A stretch of DNA of 64,000 nt from Pseudomonas sp. B21-023 (GTDB lineage Bacteria > Pseudomonadota > Gammaproteobacteria > Pseudomonadales > Pseudomonadaceae), in the NCBI RefSeq assembly GCF_024749165.1, contig NZ_CP087190.1:3693501-3757500 (forward strand). Direction: 5' to 3'. How positions within the stretch are numbered: position 1 is the first letter of the stretch; each line of letters opens with the position of its first letter. This document shows positions 51,001 through 60,743 of this stretch, piece by piece. A program made the position numbers and the translations under genes. Below the pieces are notes generated by a model. The model searched no databases and was not told where the DNA came from. It worked only from the letters and a program-made list of their open reading frames with translations.

Positions 51001-52921
51001 CCAGGTTCAGCGCCGGCAAGTCCAGGGGCAGGCCTAGCAGGTTGTTGCGCAGTGCTTCGGTGACGAACTCGTCGATCTCGTTGCCGAGCTGGCGGGTCAC
51101 GCCGCGGATGATCGCCCCGGCCGCCTCATCGGCGGTGGCACCGCTGCCGGCGAAGGCCAGCGGGTTGAGGAAGGCGGCGATCAGGCCCAGTTGCTGGTCC
51201 GGGTTGTCCGGGTCGCTGAGAATCGGATTGAACGCCGGGTCGAAGCGGTCGACGGTCTCGGTCAGCATCGAGTGGCCGAAGCGGTACACCACATGGGCGA
51301 ACTCGGCGAGGATCGCCGGGTTGATCGAGGTGTCATAGCCGTTGGGCGCGAGGAACTCGTCGATCTGCGGCTGGAGGGTACGGGCGAACTCCTCGAACAC
51401 CAGGTGCTGGTACTGCATCTCGGTACCGAACTTGGCAGCCTGGAACAGGCGCTCGCCGTTCCACACCAACGCAGCCACCTCGGCGGGCGTGGCGGGCAGT
51501 GCGACCACGTCGATGGCCAGCCACGCGTTGAGAAACGCCAGGTCGCCGGAGGCAAGCACGGTGTCCTTGGTCTGCTGGACCAGGCGGTTGTGCTCGGAGT
51601 GGAACACGTGGTGCACGGCGGTCAGGCCGATGTTCTCGTTGACCCGGCCGTCACCGGCGATGTAGTGGGCGTCGAGCAGTTCGTTGTCGTAGCTCAAGTT
51701 GTTGCCACCCGGGCCCATGGGCTGGGCATTGCCCACGGTAGTATCGGCGTCGGCCTGCAACACTCCGCCGACCAGCACCGGCTCGGCGTTGTGGGCGATG
51801 TCGTCGAGGAAGCCGTGGCCCGTGCTCACGGCATTGGCCAGGCTTATGGGCGCGGCGCGGTTGCCTTCGACCAGCTGGGTGACGTCATCGGCGGTCCCGG
51901 CAATGCCGTCGGCACCATTGCCCACGCGGATCACCACCTGCGGCATGCCGTTGGGCCCGCGCAGGAAGTTGCCATAGGCGTCGGTGGCCAGCAGTGGCAC
52001 CCGATGCACGTCGGCGTCGGTCAGGTTGATGCCGAGAATGTCGCGGGCCTGGGCCTTGACCACGGCCCAGGTAGCCATGCCGCCATTCTCGGCATTGCCG
52101 TCGTCGCTGGTGCCGAACTTGCCATCGGCGCCCAGGTCGCGATTGGTAATCAGACGCCCGGTCGCCACCGGATGGCCGCTCGCGTCGAGGGCGTACTCGC
52201 GCAGGAACACCTGGTGCGAGGGGTGCGAACTGTAGGTCTGGCTCTGGTCGACAAAGGGCGAGGTAGTGTTGGGCTGGCCATCGTCGGCGGTGCCGAGCAC
52301 GCCATCGGCGCCAGCCGTGCGCACGGCACGCGACAGCACCATGAAATTGGTCGGACTGTTGGCCACGTAAAGCGGATCATCAGGTTGCAACGGGATGAAC
52401 ACGATCTCGCTGCTGCTCTTGGTGACCAGGTCCAGGCCATGGTCGAAGAACTGGCCAAAAAAGGTCATCCAGGCGTTGAAACCGGCGGTCAGGCCAGCGT
52501 CCGGCGACTGGTTGGGGATGAAGAACACTGCTTTGTCGTCCGCGGTGCCGAACACCCCGTCGATGCCGGGGCTGAGCACCGGCGCAGCACCGCCGTTGGC
52601 CTCGACCGCGGCCGGGTTGCTGGCCGTCTGGTCGACGATCAGGTTGCTGATGGTGCGTGGCTGGCTGTCGACCACCATGCCGGTGCCGGCATAGGCCGCC
52701 CGGTACTGGGCATCCATCAGGCGCAGGAAGGCGTTGTCGGCGGCGCCGAATTCGCTTTGCCCGGCCACCAGGTTGTTGTAGCTGCCATCGACGGTGCGCA
52801 GGCCAAACGGCACCTGGCTGTTGGGCAGCAGGTCGATGAGGCTGGCGCCGTTGGCATGGGCCTCGGCGATGAAGATCTGCTGGAGGATGAATTGCAGGTC
52901 GGACTTGCTGAAATTGGCCAT
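42095..52921 (-). CDS. pehA: Giant type I-secreted protein with two animal heme peroxidase domains and RTX repeats (PehA-like)
   Basis: 3608-aa extracellular protein. Order: N-terminal peroxidase module (about 1-870) with distal H161 ([10 protein letters not shown]), catalytic R426 and heme-linking E429 ([11 protein letters not shown]) and proximal H550 (RFGHSML); RTX block around 907-1000; second peroxidase module (about 1490-2390) with H1699, R1959 and H2084 in the same motifs; RTX block around 2430-2515; Ig-like repeats (about 2970-3150); then C-terminal GGxGxD nonapeptides (about 3165-3530) and tail FILAS as uncleaved secretion signal. Both modules hold several DG-x-x-GT-x-DD inserts, the calcium-binding motif reported for P. 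putida PehA. All active-site residues are present in both copies. Start ATG with GAGG, 17 codons inside the open frame. The divergent type I secretion genes next door fit. Confidence 0.93.
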   Translation of the reverse strand: MANFSKSDLQFILQQIFIAEAHANGASLIDLLPNSQVPFGLRTVDGSYNNLVAGQSEFGAADNAFLRLMDAQYRAAYAGTGMVVDSQPRTISNLIVDQTASNPAAVEANGGAAPVLSPGIDGVFGTADDKAVFFIPNQSPDAGLTAGFNAWMTFFGQFFDHGLDLVTKSSSEIVFIPLQPDDPLYVANSPTNFMVLSRAVRTAGADGVLGTADDGQPNTTSPFVDQSQTYSSHPSHQVFLREYALDASGHPVATGRLITNRDLGADGKFGTSDDGNAENGGMATWAVVKAQARDILGINLTDADVHRVPLLATDAYGNFLRGPNGMPQVVIRVGNGADGIAGTADDVTQLVEGNRAAPISLANAVSTGHGFLDDIAHNAEPVLVGGVLQADADTTVGNAQPMGPGGNNLSYDNELLDAHYIAGDGRVNENIGLTAVHHVFHSEHNRLVQQTKDTVLASGDLAFLNAWLAIDVVALPATPAEVAALVWNGERLFQAAKFGTEMQYQHLVFEEFARTLQPQIDEFLAPNGYDTSINPAILAEFAHVVYRFGHSMLTETVDRFDPAFNPILSDPDNPDQQLGLIAAFLNPLAFAGSGATADEAAGAIIRGVTRQLGNEIDEFVTEALRNNLLGLPLDLPALNLARGRDTGIPSLNEARREFYAMTGDSQLKPYISWVDFADHLKHPASLVNFIAAYGTHGTITSAATLADKRAAALALVLGGSGAPADRLEFLNGTGSWANVTKAGQDGVLGTADDLTAVTVTGVDAIDFWVGGLAEQKMPFGGMLGSSFNFVFETQLEALQNGDRFYYLARTAGLNFGAELENNSFAKLIMANSDVTHLSNTVFLTPTFTLEVNQANQFTGLGGDGRADPTGGLQINGVEIVPLVIRDNPDTEGADSNYLHYTGEDHVVLGGTSGDDIIISGEGDDTLYGDGGNDYLEGGAGNDAVLGGAGDDIITDAFGDNRLEGNAGNDVIVAGSMLAAGNLILGGDGQDFIITTEDISTTFGGQGDDFILGAKTNLPPTGNEGDDWIEKGTQDGAPGDNFAPLLTDEVVGNDIFVGGGGFDEMIGEGGDDIFVGSDAQDKMDGMSGFDWVTYKNDQVGVTADLSLAALAQPHGNAPNQNAGVFNPVGASPASILDRFAEVEGLSGSRFADVLKGDDVDAVTILNHGGTTGSALSNVALIRGLAQFLADAGLPTTGFATGNILLGGNGSDLIEGRGGDDLIDGDKWLNVRIAVYAADDVDHTGPEIASFDSMVEMIPFMLDRTYNPGQLKAIREILPGTSTGGAAFDTAVFSGVQAEYVVTQDTRGTADLADDVWTVTDTVAGRDGTDTLLHIERLQFADAQRVLVPGLNAQPTGSPSLSDGNGGAITVGDILSVSMAGVRDGDNVAAGNPLGTLANASVSYFWQFEADPGSGVFQDIILLPAGDLAFQSADGTAFKVSPDLAGLSLRVKAIYQDGHGTTEVLFSAPTSVVEAGAPMVPTAPTPVVDASAGGDGLHMVRSDLNFILAQIKIAEAHAAGQDILSLIPNIRAPLGLRAVDGSNNNLMNLNGHDHTGYGAADHVFPRLTDPVFNAAEGAPAGFFGPGSPAIPGSSYQQTSGYVFDSQPRTISNLIVDQTSNNPAAYASAYDPGANGVLDFGTPGNDDQLKDGVRVVASPGMDGQFGTGDDHDVFLFENTAADAGLSAPFNAWMTFFGQFFDHGLDLVTKGGSGTIFIPLQPDDPLYVPGGAANFMVLTRATNLPGPDGILGNADDIHEHSNTTTPFVDQNQTYSSHPSHQVFLRGYQLTASGPIATGRLITNRDLGSDGKFGTGDDSEIGGMATWKVVKAQANDILGLRLTDADVDNVPLLATDAYGNFIKGPHGYPMVVMKGADGLGGTADDVLVEGNPLAPIDLTNAVRTGHQFLADIAHNAVPVFTGGVLAPDADAATGNAVPVNPHTGANLAYDNELLDAHYIAGDGRVNENIGLTAVHAIFHAEHNRLVAQTQDTVLDSGDLAFLNEWLLAPVSALPVSQAEVDALVWNGERLFQAAKFGTEMQYQHLVFEEFARTIQPRVDLFFAPTQVYDVDLDASIVAEFAHTVYRFGHSMLTETVDRFDIDFKVIGDPTSANPEQQLGLIAAFLNPLAYAASGVTPEEATSAIVRGVTRQAGNEIDEFVTEALRNNLLGLPLDLPAINIARGRDVGIPSLNAVRRDIFGQTGDTQLKPYTSWVDLVQHLKHPESLINFIAAYGTHGSITSAITLDDKRAAALALVFGGAGAPSDRLDFLNGSGTWANVTLAGKDGVMGTADDLKGVTVTGVDAIDLWIGGLAEAKTPFGGMLGSTFNFVFENQLEKLQDGDRFYYLERTAGLSMNAELESNSFAKLIMANTSATHLPGLVFSDPGFYLELDRDKQYNDGLGNADPLGENGQQVVFRDSPLTDGPDSNYIRYAGDQHIVLGGTQGDDILVSSEGDDTVWGDGGNDRIEGGYGNDQLRGGAGDDIISDMGGDDNIQGGDGNDVLHGGNGVNLIIGGFGNDFIVTGEDASEAIGGQGNDFILGSKANEQDMGNEGDDWIEKGTSDGAPGDNFDPLGNDPVIGNDVFVGGNENDKFNGEGGDDIMVGSLGFGDRYIGGSGYDWATFKGLAQGVSIDYSDRFFDVPPVPGSGASALVRFDIMEGLSGSAHGDFLRGDNEDATSLPTAGATGSVLTNISLINGLAGLLRAGATFYDGGNIILGGSGSDLIEGRGGDDILDGDKWLNVRISVRANNDGSGAEIASFDSMEPMVPLMLKGTYNPGQLVIVREILSGTDQYDTALFSGIATDYRIVIEGNTVIVTDTVVGRDGADRLTGIERLQFADGALASGVGSAINNGPTGHLAIVDDASGLRDDTPVAGQLLRVSNLAVHDADNQGAGNPNGALNGPVAYYWQVESIPGTGVYEDITFVAAGEASRVTGSTYRVADDVAGLNIRVRAVYQDAKGTLEIVDSSANSAPSSGPAVAGLLAQNQVLTANPATIVDADGIGGAPFTFQWQMNNGGGWLDIGGATASTFTLGQPQVGQHVRVQVGYVDTFGVAERAASDILGPVANVNDAPTGAVLISDTTPDQGQLLTASTAGIADLDGLGAFSFQWQQGVAGNFVNIAGATAASYTPGFAQGNQQLRVIVRYTDGFGAQETVTSAATTAVRLLSGVTLVGTNAANTLTGGVGNDVLRGLGGNDTLNGLGAVDQLFGGVGNDILNGGDDDDFLFGEDGNDTLNGGLGADAMDGGLGNDTFVVDNVGDSVIEVAGGGTDLVQTSLLSYQLGANVENLTYTGNGNFAGLGNALANTLTGAAGNDRLDGGAGGDRMVGGAGNDTYIVDSASDVVVEAGGGGTDTVLTALASYSLGANVENLTYTGAGNFVGTGNGLNNVITGGVGNDTLTGDGGNDTLIGNAGNDTLNGDAGNDQLIGGLGADSLNGGGGDDSLDGGDGNDTLNGGVGNDTLQAGAGNDNLDGGVGIDVLAGGDGDDTVLGGGGNDVVQGGNGNDFVDGGAGDDIVSGGAGNDTLVANDGNDIFQFAAGFGTDQVFGFDAAPAGGQDRLDITALSITAATFAGSVSIADVGADTLVSFGGPDSIRLVGVGDATSVTAADFILAS

Positions 52922-53574
52922 GTTGGCTGACCTCGATCTGTCGGGCGGCGGGCAGGCGCAGGCGCTCGCCACGCCCGGTCATTGGCGTGCACGGTTATGC
53001 GGTTCGGTTGTCTAGTGGCGAACACGGGCTCAGCCCGCCGCGCGGGATGCGAACCTGGAATTCGCGGGGTTCAGGGCTCGCCGACGATCAGGCGCGGCGC
53101 TCCCGGGCGGTGGGTGGGCCATGGTTTCGCGAGTGGGAGGGGAACGTCCTGTAGAGCCCATTCACTCGGCACAAGAACAGGAAACGAGTCATGTTCTGCT
53201 CCTACAGGAATGTCGACAGAGGATTCGCGGAGGGGTCGGGGCGACAGCAGGCCTGCGGCGAAAGTTCCCACGAACTGATTAAGACTAAAGTTGCGCTGCA
53301 AAATCTTGTCAATATTTCGTCAGCAAAAAAACCTTGCCAGCGATAATGGTTATCAACCCACTGTTTTTAATAGGAACTTGAAGGAACCGATAGAGCAAAA
53401 AGATATTACAGGATGTTTCTGAGGCACCTACTCTGCTGCTTGTGGGCTGCTTGCACTGTATTCGGAAAACGCGCCAAAAGAGCGACCAACCTTTCTGCAA
53501 ACCAGCAACCACAAGGCTTCTAGCCCGACCGCCGCAACGGCGGACGGCTTTTGCGAAGAGGGAGGCTCCCCCCG
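52922..53574. promoter_or_regulatory. Divergent promoter region between pehA and the secretion operon
   Basis: 650 bp without a credible gene. Near 53342-53354 it holds GATAATGGTTATC, a perfect inverted repeat with Fur-box-like half sites (GATAA/TTATC), in AT-rich surroundings that are unusual in this window. The first 300 bp next to pehA are GC-rich and unremarkable. Confidence 0.45.
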
Positions 53575-55311
53575 ATGACCAGGCATCCAGGTACCCGCTC
53601 CGAGCTGGCCGAGGCAGTGTTTCATTTGCGACGCAGCTTCTATGCCCTGGCGGTGTTCAGTGGGGTGATAAACGTCATGATGTTGACACCTGCGGTGTAC
53701 ATGCTGCAGGTGTACGACCGCGCGTTGGTCAGCCGCAACCTCACCACCCTGGGCATGCTGACGGTGCTGGTGACGGGCCTGTTCCTGCTGATGACCGCCC
53801 TGGAGCTGCTGCGCAGCCGAGTACTGGTGCGGGTTGGCAATCGCCTGGACATGGCGCTGAACCGGCGCCTGTTCAGCGCCGCCTTCGAGCGCAACCTCAG
53901 CCGTGCCGGCGGCAGCCCCGGCCAGGCCCTGCAGGACCTGGCACAGGTGCGCCAGTTCCTCACCGGCAATGGCCTGTTCGCCTTCTTCGACGCGCCCTGG
54001 ACACCTATCTACCTGCTGGTCGCCTACCTGATCCACCCATTGCTGGGGCTGGTCACGCTGGTCGGCTCGCTGATCCTCGCGGCCCTGGCCTGGCTCACCG
54101 AGAAAGCCACCAAGCAACCGCTGTCCGAGGCCAACCACGCCGCCCTCGCCTGCGCCCACTACGCCAACAACAACCTGCGCAATGCCGAAGTGATCGAGGC
54201 CATGGGCATGCTGCCGTCGATCAGCCAGCGCTGGTTCCAGAGCCACCTGCGCATCCTGCAGATGCAGACCCTGGCCTCCGACCGCGCCGCCGTCATCGGC
54301 AGCATCGGGCGCTTCGTGCGCATCACCTTGCAGTCGTTGATCCTCGGCACCGGCGCCCTGCTGGCCATCGAAGGCAAGATCACCCCCGGCATGATGATCG
54401 CCTGCTCGATCCTTACCGGCCGTGCGCTGGGCCCGGTGGAACAGGTGATCGCCGCGTGGAAACCGCTGCTCGGTTGCCGTCTGGCCTGGAGCCGCCTCAA
54501 CGGCCTGCTGCAAGACTACCCGCAGCGCCCGCCGAGCATGTCGCTGCAACGGCCCGTGGGCATGCTTGCCGTGGAGAACGTCTACGCCGGGGCGCCCGGC
54601 ACCAGCAACACCATCCTGCGCGGGGTCAGCCTGAGCCTGCTGCCAGGCGAAAGCCTCGGCGTCATCGGCCCCTCGGCGTCCGGCAAGTCGACCCTGGCCC
54701 GGCTGCTGGTCGGGGTATGGCCAGCCCAGGCCGGCAAGGTGCGCCTGGACGGCGCCGACATCTTCACCTGGAACAAACGCGAACTGGGCCCCTGGCTCGG
54801 CTACCTGCCCCAGGACGTGGAGCTGTTCGAAGGCAGCATCGCCGACAACATCGCCCGCTTTGGCGAGGTGGACAGCGACGCGGTCATCCGCGCCGCCAGG
54901 AGCGCCGGCGTGCACGACATGATCCTGCGCTTTGCGCAGGGCTACGACACCCGCCTGGACAGCGACGGCAGCCCGTTGTCCGGTGGCCAGAAGCAGCGCA
55001 TCGCCCTGGCCCGTGCCTTGTACGGCGAACCCAACCTGATCGTGCTGGATGAACCGAACGCCAACCTCGACGACGTCGGCGAAAAAGCCCTGGTCGACGC
55101 CCTGGCCGAGCTCAAGGGCCGCGGCGCCACCGTGGTGTTGATCTCGCACCGCCCCAACGTGCTCTGCGCCGTCGACAAGGTACTGATGCTGCGCGATGGC
55201 GGCGTGCAGATGTTCGGCAGCCGCGACGAAGTGTTCGCCGCCCTGCGCACGGCCAGCGTCATCCCCGCTGGCACCGCGACCCCACTGGCCGCCGTCAAGG
55301 CAAGGGAGTGA
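53575..55311 (+). CDS. Type I secretion ABC transporter (PrtD/LapB-like, no C39 domain)
   Basis: 578-aa inner-membrane exporter: about six N-terminal membrane segments, then an ATPase with Walker A GPSASGKS (about 365-372), signature LSGGQKQRIALARAL (from 468) and Walker B LIVLDEPNANLD. No N-terminal peptidase-like domain. Start at 53575 has GGGAGG upstream. First of three genes (ABC, adaptor, outer-membrane channel) with 6 bp and 1 bp between them; exports the RTX peroxidase encoded divergently. Confidence 0.93.
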   Translation: MTRHPGTRSELAEAVFHLRRSFYALAVFSGVINVMMLTPAVYMLQVYDRALVSRNLTTLGMLTVLVTGLFLLMTALELLRSRVLVRVGNRLDMALNRRLFSAAFERNLSRAGGSPGQALQDLAQVRQFLTGNGLFAFFDAPWTPIYLLVAYLIHPLLGLVTLVGSLILAALAWLTEKATKQPLSEANHAALACAHYANNNLRNAEVIEAMGMLPSISQRWFQSHLRILQMQTLASDRAAVIGSIGRFVRITLQSLILGTGALLAIEGKITPGMMIACSILTGRALGPVEQVIAAWKPLLGCRLAWSRLNGLLQDYPQRPPSMSLQRPVGMLAVENVYAGAPGTSNTILRGVSLSLLPGESLGVIGPSASGKSTLARLLVGVWPAQAGKVRLDGADIFTWNKRELGPWLGYLPQDVELFEGSIADNIARFGEVDSDAVIRAARSAGVHDMILRFAQGYDTRLDSDGSPLSGGQKQRIALARALYGEPNLIVLDEPNANLDDVGEKALVDALAELKGRGATVVLISHRPNVLCAVDKVLMLRDGGVQMFGSRDEVFAALRTASVIPAGTATPLAAVKARE

Positions 55312-55317
55312 CCGATC

Positions 55318-56655
55318 ATGTCCACCACCGCGCATACCGAACTGCTTGCCGCCAACACCGAGCTGCTTGACCTGGACGTTGGCAAACCCGTGCGCTGGGG
55401 CCTGTGGCTGGTGCTCGCCGGCTTCGGCGGCTTTCTCCTGTGGGCCTGGCTGGCGCCGCTGGACGCCGGCGTGGTCGCCACCGGCACGGTCAAGGTCACC
55501 AGCAACCGCAAGGCCGTGCAGCACCTGAGCGGCGGCACCGTGGAGGCGATTCTCGTGCACGAAGGCGAGCGGGTCGGCAAAGGCCAGCCGCTGGTACGTC
55601 TGGACGCCCTGCATGCGCAGGCCGAACAAGGCGCGGTCAGCGCCCAGTACATCGTCAGCAAGACCGTGGAAAACCGCCTGGAGGCCGAGCGGGACGGGCG
55701 CGACACGGTCATCTTCGCCCCCGAACTGCTCAGGCAATACGCAGGTGACCCGCGCCTGCTTTCAGCCATGGACCTGCAACAGCACCTGCTCGATACGCGC
55801 CGCGCGGGGCTCGCCGGAGAGATCAGCATCCTCGAAGAGAACCTCGCCGCCTCGGCGGCGCAGCTCAAGGGCCTGCAGCAGGTGTACGGCGCACGCGCCT
55901 CGCAGATCGGCTTCCTCGGCCAGGAGCTGCAAGGCACTCGCATGCTCGCGGCCGAAGGTTACGTGCCGCGCAACCGCCTGCTCGAGCTCGAGCGCAGCAA
56001 CGCAGAGCTCTCCGCCGGGCAAGCGGAGAACCTCAACAACATTGCCCGTGTGCGCAGCCAGGTCACCGAGCTCAAGTTGCGCGTGCTGCAACGTCGCCAC
56101 GACTACCTCAAGGAAGTGCAGTCGCAGTTGACCGACACCGCCAAGGAGAGCACCACCCTGGCCGACCGCCTGCGCGCCCTGGACGACGAGGTGACTCACA
56201 CAGTCATCCGCGCGCCCATCGACGGTATGGTCCAGGCCCTGGGCATCGCCACCGTTGGCGGGGTGGTGCAGCCCGGCGCGCGGATCATGGAGGTGGTCCC
56301 GCTCGACGAGCCGCTGCAGGTCGACGCGATGATACCGGTGCAGGCTATCGACAAGATGACGCCGGGGCTGGCCGTGGACATCGCCTTCCCCGCTTTCAAC
56401 CATGCCAGCACGCCGAACATCCCCGGGCGCGTGCTGACCGTCTCCGCCGACCGCCTGCTCGACGAGGAGAGCAAGCAGCCGTTCTACCTGGCCCAGGTGG
56501 AGGTCACGGCCGATGGCATGGCCTTGCTCGGCAGCAACCATATCCGCCCCGGCATGCCCGCCACCGTCACCATCAAGACCGGCGAGCGCAACCTGCTGAG
56601 CTACCTGCTCAAGCCCCTGCTCGAACGCGTCGACGCCGCGTTCAAGGAGCAATGA
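55318..56655 (+). CDS. HlyD family type I secretion periplasmic adaptor
   Basis: 445-aa membrane fusion protein with one N-terminal membrane segment (about 25-43, LWLVLAGFGGFLLWAWLAPL), a lipoyl/barrel region (VEAILVHEGERVGKGQPLVR), a long coiled coil (about 150-285), and a C-terminal barrel region (IRPGMPATVTIKTGERN). Bridges the ABC exporter and the TolC channel. Confidence 0.93.
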   Translation: MSTTAHTELLAANTELLDLDVGKPVRWGLWLVLAGFGGFLLWAWLAPLDAGVVATGTVKVTSNRKAVQHLSGGTVEAILVHEGERVGKGQPLVRLDALHAQAEQGAVSAQYIVSKTVENRLEAERDGRDTVIFAPELLRQYAGDPRLLSAMDLQQHLLDTRRAGLAGEISILEENLAASAAQLKGLQQVYGARASQIGFLGQELQGTRMLAAEGYVPRNRLLELERSNAELSAGQAENLNNIARVRSQVTELKLRVLQRRHDYLKEVQSQLTDTAKESTTLADRLRALDDEVTHTVIRAPIDGMVQALGIATVGGVVQPGARIMEVVPLDEPLQVDAMIPVQAIDKMTPGLAVDIAFPAFNHASTPNIPGRVLTVSADRLLDEESKQPFYLAQVEVTADGMALLGSNHIRPGMPATVTIKTGERNLLSYLLKPLLERVDAAFKEQ

Positions 56656-56656
56656 G

Positions 56657-57985
56657 ATGAACCGCCACTGCCTTGGCCTGTGCCTGCTGGCGCTGGCGTT
56701 GCCGGCAGCCGCCATGGACCTCAGGCAGGCCTGGGACCTGCTGCAGTACCAGGGGCCGATCTACCGCGCCGCGGTGCATGAACAGCAGGCCGGCCTGGAA
56801 AACCGCGCCATCGGCCAGGCCGGCCTGCTGCCGCAGGTCAACGCATCGGCCTACGCCAACCGCATCGACGGCAGCCAGCGCCAGCACGGCATCGACAATG
56901 ACCTCGACTACGACTCCACCGGCGCCAACCTGCGCCTGCGCCAGCCGCTGTTCAACAAGCAGAAAATGGCTGAATACCGTCAGGGCCAGCAGCGCGCCGA
57001 CTACAGCGTCGCTGTGTTCGATGCCAAGAGCCAGGACGCCGCCGTGCGCCTGGCCGACAGCTACTTTGACGTGCTCCTCGCTAGCGAGACCATCACCCTG
57101 GCCCGCGCCAAGCTCGCCTCCTTCGAGGAACAGCTCACCTCGGCCCGGCGACGCATGCAGCTGGGTGCCGGCACCGTCACCGATATCGACGAGTCCCTGG
57201 CCCGCCGCGACCTTGCCGAAGCCCAGCTGATCGAGGCCCAGGACGACCTGGCCAATGCCAGCCGCAAGCTGGCCGAATACATCGGCGAGACACCGGCGTC
57301 GCTGACCACCCTGCAAACAGATTTCGCCACCCCGCCGCTGCTGCCGGACAACCTGCGCGACTGGCTGGCCCGGGCCCAGGCCGACAGCCCATTGATCCAT
57401 GCGCGCCAGCACAGCTACGCGCAGGCCGAGGAAGAGTTCAAGCGTGCCAAGGCCGGTCACTGGCCAACCCTGGACTTCGTCGCCGGCTACACCGCCGGCA
57501 AGAGCCAGTCGATATCCGAGCTCAACCAGCGCAACCACTACAGCTCAATCGGCCTGGAGCTGAACATCCCGCTGTACAGCGGTGGCGGTGTCAGCGCGCT
57601 GAGCCGGCAGGCCAGTGCCAACAGTGCCAAGGCCCTGGACGAGCTCGACGCCACACGCCAGGAAGTCATCACCGGCACCACCCGCGAGTTCCGCGGCGTG
57701 CAGAGCGGAGCCCTGCGCGTGCACGCGCTGGAGCGGGCGGTCGCCTCCAACGAACGCTCGCTGCTCTCGGCGCGCAAGGGTTTCAGCGCGGGCGGCACCA
57801 GCACCAATGCCGATGTGCTCAACGCCGAGGAGTTGCTGTTCGTGGCACGCCATGACCTGTTCGAGGCCAAGCTGCATTACCTGATGTCACGGCTGCGCCT
57901 GGCGTCTTCGGTGGGCAGCCTGGGAGATGACGACATCGACCAGATCAACCGCTACCTGGGGCCGGAGTTGTTGGTGACGAACTGA
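56657..57985 (+). CDS. TolC family outer-membrane channel of the type I system
   Basis: 442-aa outer-membrane factor. Signal peptide 1-19 (LALALPAAA), then two repeats of barrel and helical coil with NLRLRQPLFNKQKMAEY and SIGLELNIPLYSGGGVSALS, and RLKA-type helices. The start ATG follows the adaptor stop by one base. Confidence 0.93.
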   Translation: MNRHCLGLCLLALALPAAAMDLRQAWDLLQYQGPIYRAAVHEQQAGLENRAIGQAGLLPQVNASAYANRIDGSQRQHGIDNDLDYDSTGANLRLRQPLFNKQKMAEYRQGQQRADYSVAVFDAKSQDAAVRLADSYFDVLLASETITLARAKLASFEEQLTSARRRMQLGAGTVTDIDESLARRDLAEAQLIEAQDDLANASRKLAEYIGETPASLTTLQTDFATPPLLPDNLRDWLARAQADSPLIHARQHSYAQAEEEFKRAKAGHWPTLDFVAGYTAGKSQSISELNQRNHYSSIGLELNIPLYSGGGVSALSRQASANSAKALDELDATRQEVITGTTREFRGVQSGALRVHALERAVASNERSLLSARKGFSAGGTSTNADVLNAEELLFVARHDLFEAKLHYLMSRLRLASSVGSLGDDDIDQINRYLGPELLVTN

Positions 57986-58076
57986 AATCTGCATACCTGC
58001 TCATTCAGCGCTATTTGGCCAGATGCCAGCCTTATCAGCGCTGCGATCTGCAAGGCACGTCAGGGGACGTCCAGAA

Positions 58077-59129
58077 ATGCAACTGAAGCGTTCCATGTCA
58101 GGCGTACTGCTCGCAACTGGGTGCATCATCTCGTTGCTACCCGTGTTGTACGTCAACGATGGACTCGATCTGTTCGAGTCAACGCAAAGCCTGGGCACAC
58201 CCCGCATAGAGATCCATGTCGACGACGCCTGCAACTCGGTTGCCGAGGTGACTGCCATGATGGAGGTGCTGCCATTCCAGTCAGCGCTCACCATCCAAGC
58301 ACTGCCGTCGGAGCACCCCAGCTGCAGTACCCCGCCCTATGCACTGATCACCACCGAAAACCTGGTGCTTCACTTGGAGGAAGGCCGGATCATTCCTCGT
58401 GGTTTCTCACTCAACGATGGGCCGAGTATCGTAACCCGAGGGACACTGAAGAGGGCCATGGGTGAATCTTCGTCATTTGCCGTACACCTTGCAGGAGATG
58501 TCTCTAACCCTCAAGGCAGCTTCCGCCTGGCCGCTGATGCAATGGACGCCGGATTCGGTCAAGTTTCAGCCCAGGTTCAGCTCGCCACCCGAAATCTGCG
58601 CTGCCAGGACGCTGTCTCGGGCCAACCGAACCAGAATGGAAAGCCTGACGATCTCAATTGCGGGCCCCCCTTGCGGGGAGCGCTGTTGTACGCATCCTCG
58701 GTGTTTGAATTGACCTCCGCGCTCCCTCCTGTTCAAGGTCTGTCGATGGGGCCGAACATCGGGCGTGGTGATGATGTCGAACACCGTTATTTCGCCACGA
58801 CCCGGCTATCGTGGTCCGGGAAGCCAACAGCACGTTCCAGTGACATCCAGGGTGCATTGACAGGCTTCGAGATCCACCTGCAAAAACGCCACAGCGTAGC
58901 TCAGCGCCTGTTCGTGACCATCAGCTGTTCTACCCTGTTCGGTGCGTTCCTTTCCATGCTCATGGGCTTGTTCATGCCGCCCGCCGGCACCTTGAGCACG
59001 CATGACAGCGATGGGCCTGTCGGGACACCTCCCTCCACCCTCTCATCTGGCACGCCCGAGGCGAGAGTACCTGCCGAGGAAGACTCCACGATTGCACCCA
59101 CACAGGACCAGGACGACAAATCATCCTGA
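58077..59129 (+). CDS. Membrane protein of unknown function
   Basis: 350-aa protein with an N-terminal membrane segment (SGVLLATGCIISLLPVLYV), a large exported middle domain with four or so cysteines (CNSV, CSTP, CQDA, CGPP) and a second membrane segment near residues 278-300 (LFGAFLSMLMGLFMPP), ending in a Thr/Asp-rich tail. Topology suggests a periplasmic domain tethered at both ends. Start chosen at MQLKRSMSG; an ATG 18 codons earlier is possible. No family recognised. It follows the type I secretion operon by about 90 bp. Confidence 0.7.
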   Translation: MQLKRSMSGVLLATGCIISLLPVLYVNDGLDLFESTQSLGTPRIEIHVDDACNSVAEVTAMMEVLPFQSALTIQALPSEHPSCSTPPYALITTENLVLHLEEGRIIPRGFSLNDGPSIVTRGTLKRAMGESSSFAVHLAGDVSNPQGSFRLAADAMDAGFGQVSAQVQLATRNLRCQDAVSGQPNQNGKPDDLNCGPPLRGALLYASSVFELTSALPPVQGLSMGPNIGRGDDVEHRYFATTRLSWSGKPTARSSDIQGALTGFEIHLQKRHSVAQRLFVTISCSTLFGAFLSMLMGLFMPPAGTLSTHDSDGPVGTPPSTLSSGTPEARVPAEEDSTIAPTQDQDDKSS

Positions 59130-59228
59130 GCGTTGGTCCGCAACCAGCCTGGAAGAGGCGTGCCCCACGACATCCGCCCACGGATTGGCGATACTACGCG
59201 GCCCTCATCCATGAAAAGGACTTCGCTG

Positions 59229-59834
59229 ATGAAGCGACTGCTTACCCTCGCCCTCCTCACCCTGGCCATCGCCGGCTGCGACAAGGCCGAACAGACCGCC
59301 GCAGTGTCTGGCCAATGCGCCAAGGACACCGACTGCAAAGGTGAGCGCATCTGTGAGAGTGGACAGTGCGTCAACCCCCAGCCGCAACCCGCGCTGCTGG
59401 CCAAACCGGCCACCGCGCCGCTGGCGCCGAGCATCGCCTACGAGCCGCTGCCAGTCGGCGACGAAGGCGCCGGGCCGTTCACCGTGCAAGGCATGGAACT
59501 GGGCACTGCACTGAACTACCAGTCCCGGGCGGGCGTGATGAACGTCATGGAGGCCGTCGTCGCCGATGCCGAAAGCACCGGCTACGTCGCCATCGAAAAG
59601 GCCTATACCTTCGGCCCCAACCGCTATGTACTCGTGGTTTCCACGGGCGAAGGCGGCAATGCCTGCCCGGCGTCCACCTATGTCTTCAGCTTCGATACCA
59701 GCGGTGAGTACGTGGACGGCAAGGCCGAAGTGGAAGGCTGTTCGGAAATGGTCGAAAGCATGGCCGAGGGCAACAAGCTGACCATCAAGAAGGACGGCGC
59801 CGCGACGGTGGTGTACAACGGCCAGGTGAAGTAA
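59229..59834 (+). CDS. Cys-rich lipoprotein
   Basis: 201-aa lipoprotein (lipobox AIAGC) whose mature N-terminus has a compact disulfide-like motif CAKDTDCKGERICESGQC, followed by a Pro/Ala linker and a beta-rich domain with two further cysteines. The CxxDxDCxxxxxCxxxxC pattern is like that in some cell-surface proteins. The ATG at 59229 has AAGGACTTCGCTG in front; an ATG 18 nt earlier is less well placed. Function unknown. Confidence 0.8.
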   Translation: MKRLLTLALLTLAIAGCDKAEQTAAVSGQCAKDTDCKGERICESGQCVNPQPQPALLAKPATAPLAPSIAYEPLPVGDEGAGPFTVQGMELGTALNYQSRAGVMNVMEAVVADAESTGYVAIEKAYTFGPNRYVLVVSTGEGGNACPASTYVFSFDTSGEYVDGKAEVEGCSEMVESMAEGNKLTIKKDGAATVVYNGQVK

Positions 59835-59901
59835 GTGACTGGCGCGTGCGGTACGTTGCAGGTCCCGACAACACGCTGTTCAGCCGTTGAAACAGACGGA
59901 C

Positions 59902-60693
59902 TCAGGCCGGCACCACGTTGACCCAGAACCCCAGCACCCGCAGGACCCGGACTGGCAGCACTTCGCTCAGCAGCGTCAGGCTGTCGTCCGGCTGGTCGAG
60001 GGACAACGATCTGCTGACCTGCAATCCCGCGACCCGCGGGTCGCACCTGAGCACGCCGGGGCGATAGTTGTCGAGCTCCTCCAGCACCTCGGCCAGGGGC
60101 ATGTGCTCGGCCACCAGGTGCCCGTGGGTCCAGGCTCCAGCACCATCCGGCAGCGCAGCTCTCGGTGTGCAGCCCTTGTCGCCGAACAGTTGCTGCCAAC
60201 CGCCTTCCAGTACCACCGGCGCTGCCGAACCACACGCGATCGACGCCACGCCATCAAGCATCTGCACCAGGGTGACGCCGGCCTGTTGCTGAACGATTAA
60301 GCGTGCCGCCTGCCCCGGCAGAATGCATATCTGCGCAGTTCGCAGGCTGACTCCAGCGCCCTGCGTCACCTCCAGCAACACCCGTCCACGTTGCAAGGTC
60401 ACGGCGCGGTCAACGCTGTCCAGCGCGCTGCGGCTGTCCAGTAGCACTGAAAGGCCCGACGCCAGCCGCCAGCCACGTCGTTGCCCGGTGCCAGTGGCGC
60501 AATCGCTGAACAGGGTTGGCAGCGCGCCGCACTTGCTCGCGCCATAGCCACTGGCGAGGAGCGCACCGGCCACGCTCAGTCCGCCGAGCAATGCCCGCCG
60601 CGATACCTTCGCCCCGCCACTCCAGGTGCCCAGCGGCTCGGCGCCATTGTTCTGGATCAGGTCCAGAGCCGGCTCGCGGTTGGTTGAAGACAT
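59902..60693 (-). CDS. FecR-like protein without the usual N-terminal regulatory domain
   Basis: 263-aa protein. The FecR domain spans about residues 75-190 (RRGWRLASGLSVLLDSRSAL, ARLIVQQQAGVTL), and the C-terminal 55 residues (PLAEVLEELDNYRPGVLRCD) match the FecR C-terminal region that contacts the receptor. The normal N-terminal sigma-binding DUF4880 domain is absent or very short; instead there is SRRALLGGLSVAGALLASG, which could be a twin-arginine-like signal or membrane segment. No sigma factor or TonB receptor gene adjoins. A Fur box lies just upstream. Confidence 0.8.
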   Translation of the reverse strand: MSSTNREPALDLIQNNGAEPLGTWSGGAKVSRRALLGGLSVAGALLASGYGASKCGALPTLFSDCATGTGQRRGWRLASGLSVLLDSRSALDSVDRAVTLQRGRVLLEVTQGAGVSLRTAQICILPGQAARLIVQQQAGVTLVQMLDGVASIACGSAAPVVLEGGWQQLFGDKGCTPRAALPDGAGAWTHGHLVAEHMPLAEVLEELDNYRPGVLRCDPRVAGLQVSRSLSLDQPDDSLTLLSEVLPVRVLRVLGFWVNVVPA

Positions 60694-60726
60694 ACGACGA
60701 CTCTCTGGGGAGGGCGAAAGGCGCTT

Positions 60727-60743
60727 ATGATAATTCTTATCAT
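60727..60743 (-). promoter_or_regulatory. Fur box upstream of the FecR-like gene
   Basis: ATGATAATTCTTATCAT is a perfect 7-3-7 inverted repeat and matches the Fur consensus (GATAATGATAATCATTATC) in most positions. It lies about 35 bp before the FecR-like start, so iron starvation should induce that gene. Confidence 0.75.

Noticed and set aside
53071..53301. 76-codon minus-strand frame between pehA and the exporter
   Set aside because: No ribosome site and no gene-like composition; GTAGGAGC-type intergenic sequence gives its C-terminal half.
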